Assembly: GCA_964351775.1 (NCBI GenBank)
Contig: CAYGPQ010000001.1
Location: 1 to 64,000 of the forward strand
From: Kordia sp964351775
Lineage (GTDB): Bacteria; Bacteroidota; Bacteroidia; Flavobacteriales; Flavobacteriaceae
Reading direction: 5' to 3'
DNA: 64,000 nucleotides
In this document: positions 26,384-35,368 of the stretch, one piece after another
Layout: each line of letters begins with the position of its first letter
How positions within the stretch are numbered: position 1 is the stretch's first letter
Translations under genes and position numbers: made by a program
Notes under the pieces: generated by a model
What the model saw: the letters and a program-made list of their open reading frames with translations, nothing else
Databases searched by the model: none
Told to the model about the DNA's origin: nothing

Positions 26384-26909
26384 AAAAAGGTACTAAGGCA
26401 TCTGCATAAATGCTTTTATCTTCATCATGTAGCACATTATAGCGAATGCCGAACGTAACATTATTTGTCCTATAACCAATGCCAAAAAATACGGCTGGTT
26501 GCCAATAATTGTCATCCACAAAAATAGGATCTTCAAAATTTCGACTGACGTTTAAATACTCAAACTCTGTAGAAAGTTGAATTTCATTCAAAGGATTGTA
26601 GAGTCCAATAAAACTTCCTCCAACAATGGTTGATTTAAAAAAATCATCATCATTAAAATAAGTGTAGTTTAACGAAACACCTGCTGCAAATTGTGAATTG
26701 AAATCATAAATCGCACTTGGCGCTATGGTCGCACTAAAAATTCCGTTTCCAAAACCTAAACCCAATCCACCACCAAAACGAACGTTTTGCCAAAAATCGC
26801 TTCCTTGGGTATTCGTAGTTGTGTTTTGCGAAAACGCACAAAAAGAAAACAAACTCATTAAAACTATTAAAAATGTATTTTTGGAACGTAAAAAAACAGA
26901 ATATTTCAT
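26367..26909 (-). CDS. small outer-membrane beta-barrel-like protein
   Basis: 180 residues. A signal peptide covers about 1-28, ending FSQ. The rest has alternating hydrophobic strands (GGLGLGFGNGIFSATIAPS, FAAGVSLNYTYF, TFGIRYNVLHD) and ends in FRVYF with a terminal aromatic, as is usual for barrels. Homologues near sucA are, as I recall, sometimes labelled alpha-ketoglutarate decarboxylase, but no cofactor or catalytic motif supports that. It diverges from sucA. Confidence 0.7.
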   Translation of the reverse strand: MKYSVFLRSKNTFLIVLMSLFSFCAFSQNTTTNTQGSDFWQNVRFGGGLGLGFGNGIFSATIAPSAIYDFNSQFAAGVSLNYTYFNDDDFFKSTIVGGSFIGLYNPLNEIQLSTEFEYLNVSRNFEDPIFVDDNYWQPAVFFGIGYRTNNVTFGIRYNVLHDEDKSIYADALVPFFRVYF

Positions 26910-26980
26910 TTCTTGGAAAAGCTTAGATATTTATCACATAAATATATGTAAAAGATATGAGGTGTTTTTTACAAAAGTTG

Positions 26981-26988
26981 TATTTTTG
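26981..26988 (+). promoter_or_regulatory. putative -7 element of sucA
   Basis: TATTTTTG matches TAnnTTTG 37 bases upstream of the sucA start. A TTG at the right distance is not found. Confidence 0.3.
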
Positions 26989-27025
26989 ATAAAATTTTGT
27001 CAAAACAAGACAGGAAGTAAAAAAC

Positions 27026-29794
27026 ATGGATAGATTTTCCTTTTTAAATGCAGCGCATACAGCATATTTTGCTGAATTATACGATCAATATTTACAAAAT
27101 CCTGATAGCATAGAGCCAAGTTGGCGTGCTTTTTTTCAAGGATATGACTTTGGAACGGAAAGTTATGGAGAAGCACAAGATGCTACAGAAACAACTTCAA
27201 AAGTTGTCATTCCCGAAAATGTAAAAAAAGAATTTCAAGTTGTAAAACTTATCGACGGATATCGTACTCGTGGACACTTATTTACAAGAACGAATCCTGT
27301 ACGTGAGCGAAGAAAATACGCGCCTACACTAGCGTTAGAAAACTTTGGGTTGGTCGAAAGTGATTTAGACAAGCAGTTTGAAGCAGGTGAAATTATTGGA
27401 CTCGGCAAAGCAACACTACGAAACATTATTACACACTTAGAGCGTATCTATTGCGAATCTATCGGGGTAGAATATATGTATATCAGAAAACCGGAGCAGA
27501 TTAAGTGGATTCAGGATAAGCTGAACATCAACGACAATCATCCGCAGTTTTCTGCAGAACGAAAAAAACACATTCTTAAAAAACTTAATGAAGCAGTTTC
27601 GTTTGAAAACTTCTTACACACTAAATATGTGGGGCAAAAACGGTTCTCACTAGAAGGTGGGGAATCTATAATTCCAGGATTAGATGCACTTGTTGAAGCA
27701 GCAGCAGACAAAGGTGTCAAAGAATTCATCTTAGGAATGGCGCACAGAGGTCGTCTAAACGTACTTACAAATATCTTTGGGAAGTCTGCAAAAGACATCT
27801 TTAGTGAATTTGATGGGAAAGACTATGAAGAAGTAATTTTTGATGGTGACGTAAAATATCACTTAGGATTAACTTCAGACAGAGAAACAGATTCAGGTAA
27901 AAAAATAAGTATGAACATTGCGCCAAATCCTTCACACCTAGAAACTGTTGGTGCTGTTGTGGAAGGAATTGCGAGAGCAAAACAAGATCGCAATCACGCA
28001 CACAACTTCTCAGAAGTATTGCCAATCATTATTCATGGTGATGCGGCAATTGCAGGACAAGGATTGGTGTATGAAGTCGTGCAAATGTCACAACTAGATG
28101 GCTACAAAACAGGTGGAACCATTCATATTGTCATCAATAACCAAATAGGATTTACTACAAATTACTTAGATGCACGATCGTCAACCTACTGTACTGATGT
28201 GGGGAAAGTAACCCTTTCGCCAGTATTGCACGTGAATGCAGATGATGCAGAAGCAGTGGTACATGCAACACTATTTGCATTAGATTACAGAATGACATTC
28301 CAACGCGATGTATTCATTGACTTATTAGGCTATCGTAAATATGGACACAACGAAGGCGATGAACCTCGTTTTACACAACCAAAACTATACAAAGCAATTG
28401 CAAAACATAGCAATCCGCGTGATATCTACGCTGAAAAACTTCAGAGACAAGGAATCATTGATGGAGATTATGTGCAAGAGCTAGAAACACAATACAAAGA
28501 TTTACTAGAAGAAAAACTAGAAGATTCTCGTAAAGAAGAAAAAACAGTCATCACACCATTCATGCAAGACGCTTGGAAAGATTTAGGTCTGGACAGGGTA
28601 GATGAAGATGCAATGGCAAAAGACATTGATACAGCGTATCCAAAAGAAAAACTAGCAACAATTGCTAAAGTGGTATCAACACTTCCGTCAGATAAAAAAT
28701 TCTTACGTAAAATAGAACGCTTAATCGCTGGTCGACTTGATATGTTTGAAACAGACAAAATCGATTGGGGAATGGGCGAAATGTTAGCCTACGGTTCTTT
28801 ACTACAAGAAGGTTTTGATGTGCGTATCTCAGGGCAAGATGTGGAAAGAGGAACGTTTTCACACCGTCACGCAGTTGTAAAAGTGGAAGACTCTGAGGAA
28901 GAAATCAAATTGCTAGACCATGTAGCGGAAAATCAAGGGAACTTTTACATTTATAACTCATTACTATCTGAATATGGAGTGGTAGGGTTCGATTATGGAT
29001 ATGCAATGGCAAGTCCAAATACACTAACAATATGGGAAGCACAATTTGGAGATTTCAGCAATGGAGCACAAATTATGATTGACCAATACATTTCTTCGGC
29101 AGAAGATAAGTGGAAAACACCAAACGGACTAGTAATGTTATTGCCTCATGGCTATGAAGGACAAGGCGCGGAGCATTCATCTGGGCGTATGGAACGGTAT
29201 TTACAAATGTGCGCAAAAGACAATATGTACATTGCTGATTGTACAACGCCGGCAAACTTTTATCACTTATTGCGTCGTCAAATGAAAGCTGATTTCAGAA
29301 AACCATTAATAGTATTCACACCAAAAAGCCTATTGCGTCATCCAAAAGCAGTATCGTCTGTAGATGAATTTGCAACTGGAACTTTTCAAAAATTGATTGA
29401 TGATGCGGATGCAAAAGTTGATAAGGTGAAAACGTTGGTATTCTGTACAGGGAAATTCTATTATGATTTATTAGAAGAACGCTCAACACAAGGTAGAGAA
29501 GATGATGTTGCTTTAGTTCGATTGGAACAATTATTTCCGTTGCCGAAAACAAAAATTAGAGAAATCATTGCAAAATATACAAACGCAGACGACATTGTTT
29601 GGGCACAAGAAGAGCCAAGAAACATGGGAGCGTATAGTCACTTATTGATGCATATTGACGAAGTGAGAAACTTTAGAGTTGCCTCAAGAAGATTCTATGG
29701 TGCGCCAGCTGCCGGAAGTTCGGTACGATCAAAACGTCGTCATGCAGAAGTAATTGCCTATGTTTTTGATAAAACAAAAAATAATATGCGTTAA
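27026..29794 (+). CDS. sucA: 2-oxoglutarate dehydrogenase E1 component
   Basis: 922 residues, full length. The N-terminal region (1-45, SFLNAAHTAYFAELYDQY) binds the E2 partner. The thiamine-diphosphate core has GMAHRGRLNVL at 238-248 and a GDAAIAGQG...NN segment further on, the ThDP/Mg-binding motif. The C-terminal transketolase-like domain carries PHGYEGQGAEHSS. It decarboxylates 2-oxoglutarate in the TCA cycle and passes the succinyl group to lipoate on E2. It is followed by sucB after 142 bp, which contain an inverted repeat. Confidence 0.96.
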   Translation: MDRFSFLNAAHTAYFAELYDQYLQNPDSIEPSWRAFFQGYDFGTESYGEAQDATETTSKVVIPENVKKEFQVVKLIDGYRTRGHLFTRTNPVRERRKYAPTLALENFGLVESDLDKQFEAGEIIGLGKATLRNIITHLERIYCESIGVEYMYIRKPEQIKWIQDKLNINDNHPQFSAERKKHILKKLNEAVSFENFLHTKYVGQKRFSLEGGESIIPGLDALVEAAADKGVKEFILGMAHRGRLNVLTNIFGKSAKDIFSEFDGKDYEEVIFDGDVKYHLGLTSDRETDSGKKISMNIAPNPSHLETVGAVVEGIARAKQDRNHAHNFSEVLPIIIHGDAAIAGQGLVYEVVQMSQLDGYKTGGTIHIVINNQIGFTTNYLDARSSTYCTDVGKVTLSPVLHVNADDAEAVVHATLFALDYRMTFQRDVFIDLLGYRKYGHNEGDEPRFTQPKLYKAIAKHSNPRDIYAEKLQRQGIIDGDYVQELETQYKDLLEEKLEDSRKEEKTVITPFMQDAWKDLGLDRVDEDAMAKDIDTAYPKEKLATIAKVVSTLPSDKKFLRKIERLIAGRLDMFETDKIDWGMGEMLAYGSLLQEGFDVRISGQDVERGTFSHRHAVVKVEDSEEEIKLLDHVAENQGNFYIYNSLLSEYGVVGFDYGYAMASPNTLTIWEAQFGDFSNGAQIMIDQYISSAEDKWKTPNGLVMLLPHGYEGQGAEHSSGRMERYLQMCAKDNMYIADCTTPANFYHLLRRQMKADFRKPLIVFTPKSLLRHPKAVSSVDEFATGTFQKLIDDADAKVDKVKTLVFCTGKFYYDLLEERSTQGREDDVALVRLEQLFPLPKTKIREIIAKYTNADDIVWAQEEPRNMGAYSHLLMHIDEVRNFRVASRRFYGAPAAGSSVRSKRRHAEVIAYVFDKTKNNMR

Positions 29795-29804
29795 GGATTG
29801 CATT

Positions 29805-29888
29805 TCGACTTCGCTCAATGTACCTACCATTAAAGCAAGTCAGTAAATATTCGAAGACATAACAACAGTGGTTGCTGAGCGAAGTCGA
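29805..29888. repeat. inverted repeat in the sucA-sucB spacer
   Basis: Arms TCGACTTCGCTCA (29805-29817) and TGAGCGAAGTCGA (29876-29888) are perfect over 13 bp with a 58-base spacer. It can form a stem between two genes of one pathway and may cap or modulate read-through. The arm sequence is a word often seen in flavobacterial intergenic DNA. Confidence 0.85.
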
Positions 29889-29936
29889 GGCAAACGCCCA
29901 AATAAAAATAAAATACAAACTAAAATATAGAACACG

Positions 29937-31160
29937 ATGATTTTAGAAATGAAAGTTCCTTCGCCAGGAGAATCCATCACTGAAGTAGAGATAGCAGAGT
30001 GGTTAGTGCAAGACGGCGATTATGTAACGAAAGACCAAGCAATTGCTGAGGTTGATTCTGACAAAGCAACTTTAGAGTTGCCAGCAGAAGCAAGTGGAAC
30101 AATCACCTTAAAAGCTGAAGAAGGCGATGCTGTAGCAGTTGGAGATGTCGTTTGTCTGATTGATACGAGTGCGGAAGCTCCAAGTAGCGATGCGCCAAAA
30201 GCAGAAAAGAAAACAGACGCACCAAAGGCGGAAGCTCCAAAACCAGCGCAAGCACCAAAAGCTACCGAGCCTACAAAAACGTACGCTTCGGGAAGTGCTT
30301 CTCCAGCAGCTAAGAAAATATTAGCTGAAAAAGGAATGGACACTAACGAGGTAAAAGGAACTGGAAAAGATGGTCGTGTTACAAAAGACGACGCCGCAAA
30401 CGCACAACCAAGTATGGGAACACCAGCGGGTGGAACACGCGGTAGTGAGCGCACAAAATTATCAATGTTGCGCAGAAAAGTTGCGGAACGTTTGGTATCT
30501 GCAAAAAATGAAACGGCAATGTTAACTACGTTTAACGAAGTAGATATGTCGCCAATTTTTGCCTTACGTAAAGAATACAAAGAAACGTTTAAAGCCAAGC
30601 ATGGAGTAGGTTTAGGATTTATGTCCTTCTTTACCTTAGCTATTGTACGTGCGTTAAAACTATATCCAGCCGTAAACTCTATGATTGATGGTAAGGAAAT
30701 GATAAGTTATGATTTCTGTGACATCAGTATTGCGGTTTCTGGTCCAAAAGGACTCATGGTACCAGTGATTAGAAACGCAGAAAATCTATCTTTTAGAGGT
30801 GTAGAAGCAGAAGTAAAAAGATTGGCTATCAGAGCAAGAGACGGACAAATTACCGTGGATGAAATGACTGGAGGGACATTTACCATATCAAATGGTGGAG
30901 TTTTTGGAAGTATGCTATCAACGCCAATTATCAATCCGCCACAATCAGCAATCTTAGGAATGCACAATATTGTAGAAAGACCTGTGGCAATTGACGGACA
31001 AGTAGTTATTCGTCCAATCATGTATGTGGCACTTTCGTACGATCACAGAATTATTGATGGAAAAGAATCTGTAGGATTCCTAGTAGCTGTCAAAGAAGCG
31101 TTGGAAAATCCAACCGAATTATTGATGGACAATAATATTAAAAGAGCTTTAGAGTTGTAG
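29937..31160 (+). CDS. sucB: dihydrolipoyllysine-residue succinyltransferase (E2 of 2-oxoglutarate dehydrogenase)
   Basis: 407 residues. The N-terminal lipoyl domain (1-76) carries the lipoylated Lys43 in DSDKATLEL. An Ala/Pro/Lys-rich linker (about 85-125) leads to the E1/E3-binding domain (SPAAKKILAEKG, about 122-158) and the catalytic core (about 175-407), with His370 and Asp374 in SYDHRIIDG. It transfers succinyl from lipoate to CoA. E3 is not encoded in the window. Confidence 0.96.
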   Translation: MILEMKVPSPGESITEVEIAEWLVQDGDYVTKDQAIAEVDSDKATLELPAEASGTITLKAEEGDAVAVGDVVCLIDTSAEAPSSDAPKAEKKTDAPKAEAPKPAQAPKATEPTKTYASGSASPAAKKILAEKGMDTNEVKGTGKDGRVTKDDAANAQPSMGTPAGGTRGSERTKLSMLRRKVAERLVSAKNETAMLTTFNEVDMSPIFALRKEYKETFKAKHGVGLGFMSFFTLAIVRALKLYPAVNSMIDGKEMISYDFCDISIAVSGPKGLMVPVIRNAENLSFRGVEAEVKRLAIRARDGQITVDEMTGGTFTISNGGVFGSMLSTPIINPPQSAILGMHNIVERPVAIDGQVVIRPIMYVALSYDHRIIDGKESVGFLVAVKEALENPTELLMDNNIKRALEL

Positions 31161-31190
31161 AAAACATTCTAAGTAATTTAAAAATTAACA

Positions 31191-31230
31191 TAACCATTGC
31201 GACTGAAAAGTAGTAATGGTTATTTTTTTT
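31191..31230 (+). terminator. intrinsic terminator of sucA-sucB
   Basis: An 8-bp stem TAACCATT/AATGGTTA with a 16-base loop is followed by eight T, 30 bp after the sucB stop. Confidence 0.8.
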
Positions 31231-31343
31231 ACGTAAATTTATAAGTCTTTATTTTTTAATACATTAGAAATGGATAAGTAAGAGGTTTCGGTTAAAATCG
31301 ACACTATTTGTGAACATCATTTCTATTGCTAAAATCAACCGCC

Positions 31344-33356
31344 ATGAAAAAGATTATATATATTATTTCTTTCCTGCTCACTACAACTGTTTTTGCGCAA
31401 TACACGATTACGATGGATGCGTATGTCTTAGATACAAATACAAAACAACCAATACCTTATGTCAACATTCAATGTGTTGGAAAAGACATTAAAACTATTT
31501 CGGATGCTTCGGGGAAATTTACACTTACGTTTGATGAAGAGTTGGTTACAGACAATGATCATTTCCAATTTTTAACACTGGATTACGATACGTTAACAGT
31601 AAAAATGCCGAAACTTTCTAAATATTTGACAGTATCGAATAAAATATATTTGAAATCCAACATCAATACTGAATTAGAAAACACACTAAATGGTACAGTT
31701 TTTACTGGAAAAAACACCTCCATTCAAAACGCAAAAGTTCGTGTCAAAAACACATTTACAGAAGTGCAAACAACAGTTGATGGAACATTTAAAATACCAG
31801 CTAAAATAGGCGATACGCTTGTAGTAGATTATATTGGTATGTATGACAAAGAAATAGTAGTTTCTAGTTTAAATCCTATAGATATAAAATTAAAGCCCAA
31901 TGCCGAACTATTAAACACGGTTTTAATCAAAGGAAAGAAAGCAAAAACGAAGAAACATTACGTTGATACCGGATTTGGAAAAGCTGATTTTGATGGATTT
32001 TCGTTAGCTTCTATGCTAACATCAGAAGACATTGGCTCACATCATGTATATCTTACCGATGTATTACGGGGAAGAATTGCGGGTTTAAATGTCGATATGG
32101 GAGAAGGAAATATTCGGAATCGATTTAATGTGTATGCTAGAAGAAGTTTTAAATCAGCAACGAATAATAGGCCAACGCAACCTGCACAACCAGTACTGTC
32201 AATTAGAGGCACGCAAGCAATTGTGTTTTATGATGGTTTTCCATATTATGGAAATATAAATGATATTGAAATTAGGACTGTAGACAATATAGTAGTATTA
32301 AAGGGAATGTCATCAACAGTTTTATATGGAGGGCAACCAACCATATTAATTACCTCAAAAAATAGATTTTTAGAAACGGATGAAAACGGAAACGTACTTA
32401 ATACTGCATTGGCAACTAACAATACTTATGACGAATCTGTACCTTTATTAGCAAACACCTTTCAAAAGCCAACCTATATTACAGAATTGCAAAAAGCATC
32501 AAACTATACAGCAGCTATGGAAATATATGCGGCGCAAGCAAGCAACAATGAGTTTCAATCGGTTTCTTATTATATGGATGTTTCCGAATATTTCATGAAA
32601 TGGAATTCCGAAAAAGCCATAGCAATCTTAATGAATATTGAAAAAATTGCAGCAAACAACCCAAAAGCATTAAAAAGCTTAGCGTATAAATTAGAAGAAT
32701 TGAAACAATATAAAAAGGCAAAACTAATATATCAACGCATTGCTACATTGTTGCCAAATTCGGCACAATCGTATCGCGATTTAGCACTGATTTACAAACA
32801 TGCTGGCGATTACCAACAATCATTAGACTTATATAAAAGAATGCTCGCAAATTCTATTGAAAATGTAGATTTCAAAGGATTGGAACAACCGTTATTGAAT
32901 GAATTACAACAATTATTAAGAAGACATAGAAGTGAGGTAGATTACAAAGATTTACCATCAAATATATTAACTACCACTTTTAAATATGACGTACGAGTAG
33001 TGTTTGAATGGAATGATGTTGACACAGAATTTGAACTGCAATTTGTGAATCCAAAAAATAAATTTTACACCTGGGCACATTCCATCAGCGCAAACAAAGA
33101 TCGCCTGCTCGATGAAGTAAAAAATGGCTACCACACAGAAGAATTCATCATTGATGAAGCGATGGATGTTGGCGAATGGATCATTAATGTCAAAAACCTA
33201 AAAGAAGAAACTTCATTGAATCCGACGTACTTAAAATACACGATCTACAAAAATTACGGAACCGTGAATGAAGAGAAAAAAATGAAAGTGGTAAAGCTTT
33301 ACAAGCAACAGCAAAAAATTACGCTTGACAAAATAGTGTATCAGTCAGCACAATAA
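31344..33356 (+). CDS. carboxypeptidase-regulatory / TonB-plug / TPR chimeric exported protein
   Basis: I start at the ATG at 31344 (MKKIIYIISF), which gives a proper signal peptide (1-18, ending FAQ); an in-frame ATG 18 bases upstream is less likely. The 670 residues contain a CarboxypepD_reg-like beta-sandwich (about 20-90), a second one (about 105-180), a TonB-receptor plug-like domain (about 225-345, with SIRGTQAIVFYDGFPYYG), TPR helices (about 370-530) and a C-terminal DUF2135-like domain (DVRVVFEWND, about 540-640). A plug without a barrel suggests an adaptor or a SusC-related scaffold rather than a transporter. Confidence 0.78.
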   Translation: MKKIIYIISFLLTTTVFAQYTITMDAYVLDTNTKQPIPYVNIQCVGKDIKTISDASGKFTLTFDEELVTDNDHFQFLTLDYDTLTVKMPKLSKYLTVSNKIYLKSNINTELENTLNGTVFTGKNTSIQNAKVRVKNTFTEVQTTVDGTFKIPAKIGDTLVVDYIGMYDKEIVVSSLNPIDIKLKPNAELLNTVLIKGKKAKTKKHYVDTGFGKADFDGFSLASMLTSEDIGSHHVYLTDVLRGRIAGLNVDMGEGNIRNRFNVYARRSFKSATNNRPTQPAQPVLSIRGTQAIVFYDGFPYYGNINDIEIRTVDNIVVLKGMSSTVLYGGQPTILITSKNRFLETDENGNVLNTALATNNTYDESVPLLANTFQKPTYITELQKASNYTAAMEIYAAQASNNEFQSVSYYMDVSEYFMKWNSEKAIAILMNIEKIAANNPKALKSLAYKLEELKQYKKAKLIYQRIATLLPNSAQSYRDLALIYKHAGDYQQSLDLYKRMLANSIENVDFKGLEQPLLNELQQLLRRHRSEVDYKDLPSNILTTTFKYDVRVVFEWNDVDTEFELQFVNPKNKFYTWAHSISANKDRLLDEVKNGYHTEEFIIDEAMDVGEWIINVKNLKEETSLNPTYLKYTIYKNYGTVNEEKKMKVVKLYKQQQKITLDKIVYQSAQ

Positions 33357-33563
33357 TATGGATAGCTATAGTAATGCATATATATTTACACAAAATGCAG
33401 CGATTAATAATACGACTTGTATGATAAAAAGCACTGTAACTAGCTTATTGTTTTGATTTAGGGAGGTCATCACAAAATGGTTTGATTCAACAATGATGTA
33501 AAATTCTATAAAAAAATCATTCCAAACAATACGTAAAATCCCCTGTTTTTTAGTGAAACTCAG

Positions 33564-33838
33564 TTTTAAGAAGCCTTAAAGGCNNNNNNNNNNNNNNNNN
33601 NNNNNNNNNNNNNNNNNNNNNNNNNNNNNNNNNNNNNNNNNNNNNNNNNNNNNNNNNNNNNNNNNNNNNNNNNNNNNNNNNNNGCACTTAAAACTGTTAG
33701 TTGAACTAACTCCGCAGTAATGCGGAGTCTCTAAGAAGCAATAATATTTTTATGGAGATAAAATTTTAAGAAGCCTTAAAGGCGCACTTAAAACTGTTAG
33801 TTGAACTAACTCCGCAGTAATGCGGAGTCTCTAAGAAG
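33564..33838. repeat. 75-bp direct repeats with 25-bp spacer, split by an assembly gap
   Basis: Two full copies of a 75-bp unit start TTTTAAGAAGCCTTAAAGGC and end TCTCTAAGAAG; the second is at 33764-33838 and the first is cut by the N gap (20 bp at 33564-33583, 55 bp at 33684-33738). A 25-bp AT-rich spacer lies between them, giving a 100-bp period. Each unit holds the hairpins GTTAGT-TGA-ACTAAC and ACTCCGCA-GTAA-TGCGGAGT. The true copy number is unknown. Confidence 0.9.
33584..33683. other. assembly gap (100 N)
   Basis: Exactly 100 N. The sequences on the two sides join as one continuous 75-bp unit, so the gap sits inside a repeated unit and was most likely caused by it. The length is a placeholder. 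Confidence 0.97.
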
Positions 33839-33886
33839 TTATTTTGGCTCTCAAAATATATTAAAACCCTTAAAAATGAATACGCA

Positions 33887-34327
33887 TTACTTCAAGTACA
33901 AGCAATTTTTATCATAATCAATCACAGCTTTGCCTTTTCGTAAAATATCAGCACCAATAATTCCATGGACAGGTTGTGCTTCATGTTGTGTTAAGGCAGT
34001 ATTCACGTGATCTAAATTAAAAAGGATCAAGGCAACACGTTGTTTTGTCCACTTTCCAATAGTTACTTTATTGTTTTTAGAAATTTGCGTGTCCATATTC
34101 ACAGCGCCAGCGCCTGCAGCTTTAATCTTAGAGGCTTTAGCTATCAAATTAAAGGTTTCTATCGCTTCAAAACCTACACATGAAGTAGAAGCACCCGTAT
34201 CTAAAATAAAACTTCCTTCAATACCATTAATCTTTGCTTTCATTTCATAATGATTCGTATTAATTCTGTTCAACTTAATACGCTGATAACCTTTGTCCAA
34301 TAAAAACTTTCGTAAACTCTTTCTCAT
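33887..34327 (-). CDS. single-domain retropepsin-like aspartic protease
   Basis: 146 residues. The catalytic DTGAS is at 43-47 in the strand FILDTGASTSCVG, and a second strand HGIIGADILRKG toward the C-terminus matches the hydrophobic-Gly flap/core pattern of clan AA retropepsins. One catalytic Asp means it must work as a homodimer. There is no signal peptide, so it acts in the cytosol or by unknown export. The substrate is not known. Confidence 0.82.
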   Translation of the reverse strand: MRKSLRKFLLDKGYQRIKLNRINTNHYEMKAKINGIEGSFILDTGASTSCVGFEAIETFNLIAKASKIKAAGAGAVNMDTQISKNNKVTIGKWTKQRVALILFNLDHVNTALTQHEAQPVHGIIGADILRKGKAVIDYDKNCLYLK

Positions 34328-34505
34328 CTGTGATAATACCTATTATGTATAAATGCTAAAATACAAATCAAAACGCATGCCTGTCTTTCATTCCTACTAT
34401 TATTGTCATGCAAGAAGTGACAAGTGGTATGAAAATGATCGTAATTGTCATACTTTTTAAAAAGAAGCAGCACATAATTCCTATTGAAAATACTATTTTT
34501 ACGCC

Positions 34506-35273
34506 ATGATAATTACAGATACACATACACATTTATATAGTGAGGCTTTTGATGAAGATAGAAACGAAATGATGCAACGTGCTTTGAGCAATGGTGTGAA
34601 ACGCTTTTTTGTTCCTGCAATCGATTCAACATATACAGAACGCATGTTTCAGCTTGAAAAAGACTATCCGAGTGAAGTTTTCTTAATGTCAGGATTGCAT
34701 CCAACGCATGTAAAAGAAAATTACAAAGAAGAATTAGCACATGTAGAAACACTCCTAGCAGCACGAAAATTCTATGCAGTTGGCGAGATCGGAATTGATT
34801 TATACTGGGATAAAACATTCTTGCCACAACAACAAGAAGCATTTCAACATCAAATTCAACTCGCTAAAAAGTACAAACTTCCTATTGTAATTCACTGCCG
34901 CGACGCATTTGATGAGGTGTTTGAAGTCTTAGAAAAAGAAAAAGACGCATCTTTATTTGGAATATTTCACTGTTTCACAGGAACAAAAGCGCAAGCCGAA
35001 AAAGCCATTGGTTACAATATGAAACTCGGAATTGGTGGAGTTGTGACGTTTAAAAACGGAAAAATTGATCAATATTTGCATGAAATTCCATTAGAACACA
35101 TTGTTTTAGAAACCGATGCGCCATATCTTGCACCAATGCCATTCAGAGGAAAACGGAATGAAAGCAGTTATGTCCTGAATGTATTAGAAAAAATAGCAGA
35201 CATCTATCAACTTTCAATAGCAGAAGTAGCGATGATCACCACAGAAAACTCAAAAGCAGTTTTTGGGATTTAA
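34506..35273 (+). CDS. TatD-family metal-dependent hydrolase
   Basis: 255 residues of the amidohydrolase TIM-barrel. Metal ligands His7 and His9 lie in DTHTHLYS, with the Glu of GEIGIDLYW, the His of VIHCRDA, the His of IFHCFTGT and the Asp of LETDAPYL also present, so the active site looks complete. TatD enzymes are 3'-5' nucleases or deoxyribonucleases in DNA repair and turnover. It is 95 bp upstream of the asparaginase gene on the same strand. Confidence 0.93.
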   Translation: MIITDTHTHLYSEAFDEDRNEMMQRALSNGVKRFFVPAIDSTYTERMFQLEKDYPSEVFLMSGLHPTHVKENYKEELAHVETLLAARKFYAVGEIGIDLYWDKTFLPQQQEAFQHQIQLAKKYKLPIVIHCRDAFDEVFEVLEKEKDASLFGIFHCFTGTKAQAEKAIGYNMKLGIGGVVTFKNGKIDQYLHEIPLEHIVLETDAPYLAPMPFRGKRNESSYVLNVLEKIADIYQLSIAEVAMITTENSKAVFGI

Positions 35274-35346
35274 GTAATCGTAAATGATAAAAAATTATAC
35301 ATTTAGTAGTATTTCAATTTTTGAATCATAAAAAAAAGTACTTTAG

Positions 35347-35367
35347 ACAACCGACAACCGACAACCA
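35347..35367. repeat. triple heptamer (GACAACC)3 before asparaginase
   Basis: Three exact copies of GACAACC end one base before the ATG at 35369. The tract sits in the leader region where a slippage event would alter spacing to the start. It parallels the seven-base tract at 2023-2070. Confidence 0.85.
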
Positions 35368-35368
35368 A

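Larger units (their letters stand above)
33357..33886. other. 530-bp intergenic region with repeat array
   Basis: Apart from the repeat array and gap at 33564-33838, the region is AT-rich and shows no coding frame. The plus-strand gene upstream has no clear T-tailed terminator here, and the gene downstream ends at 33887 on the minus strand. Confidence 0.6.

Noticed and set aside
26367..26909. Alpha-ketoglutarate decarboxylase
   Set aside because: The name seems to come from its place beside sucA. The protein is a 180-residue exported beta-rich protein with no thiamine or catalytic motif.
33564..33838. The repeat array as a CRISPR or as integron attC sites
   Set aside because: The 75-bp unit is far too long for a CRISPR repeat and no cas gene is near. 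The GTTAGT/ACTAAC arms recall attC core sites, but the R' and R'' consensus does not fit and there is no integrase or cassette.
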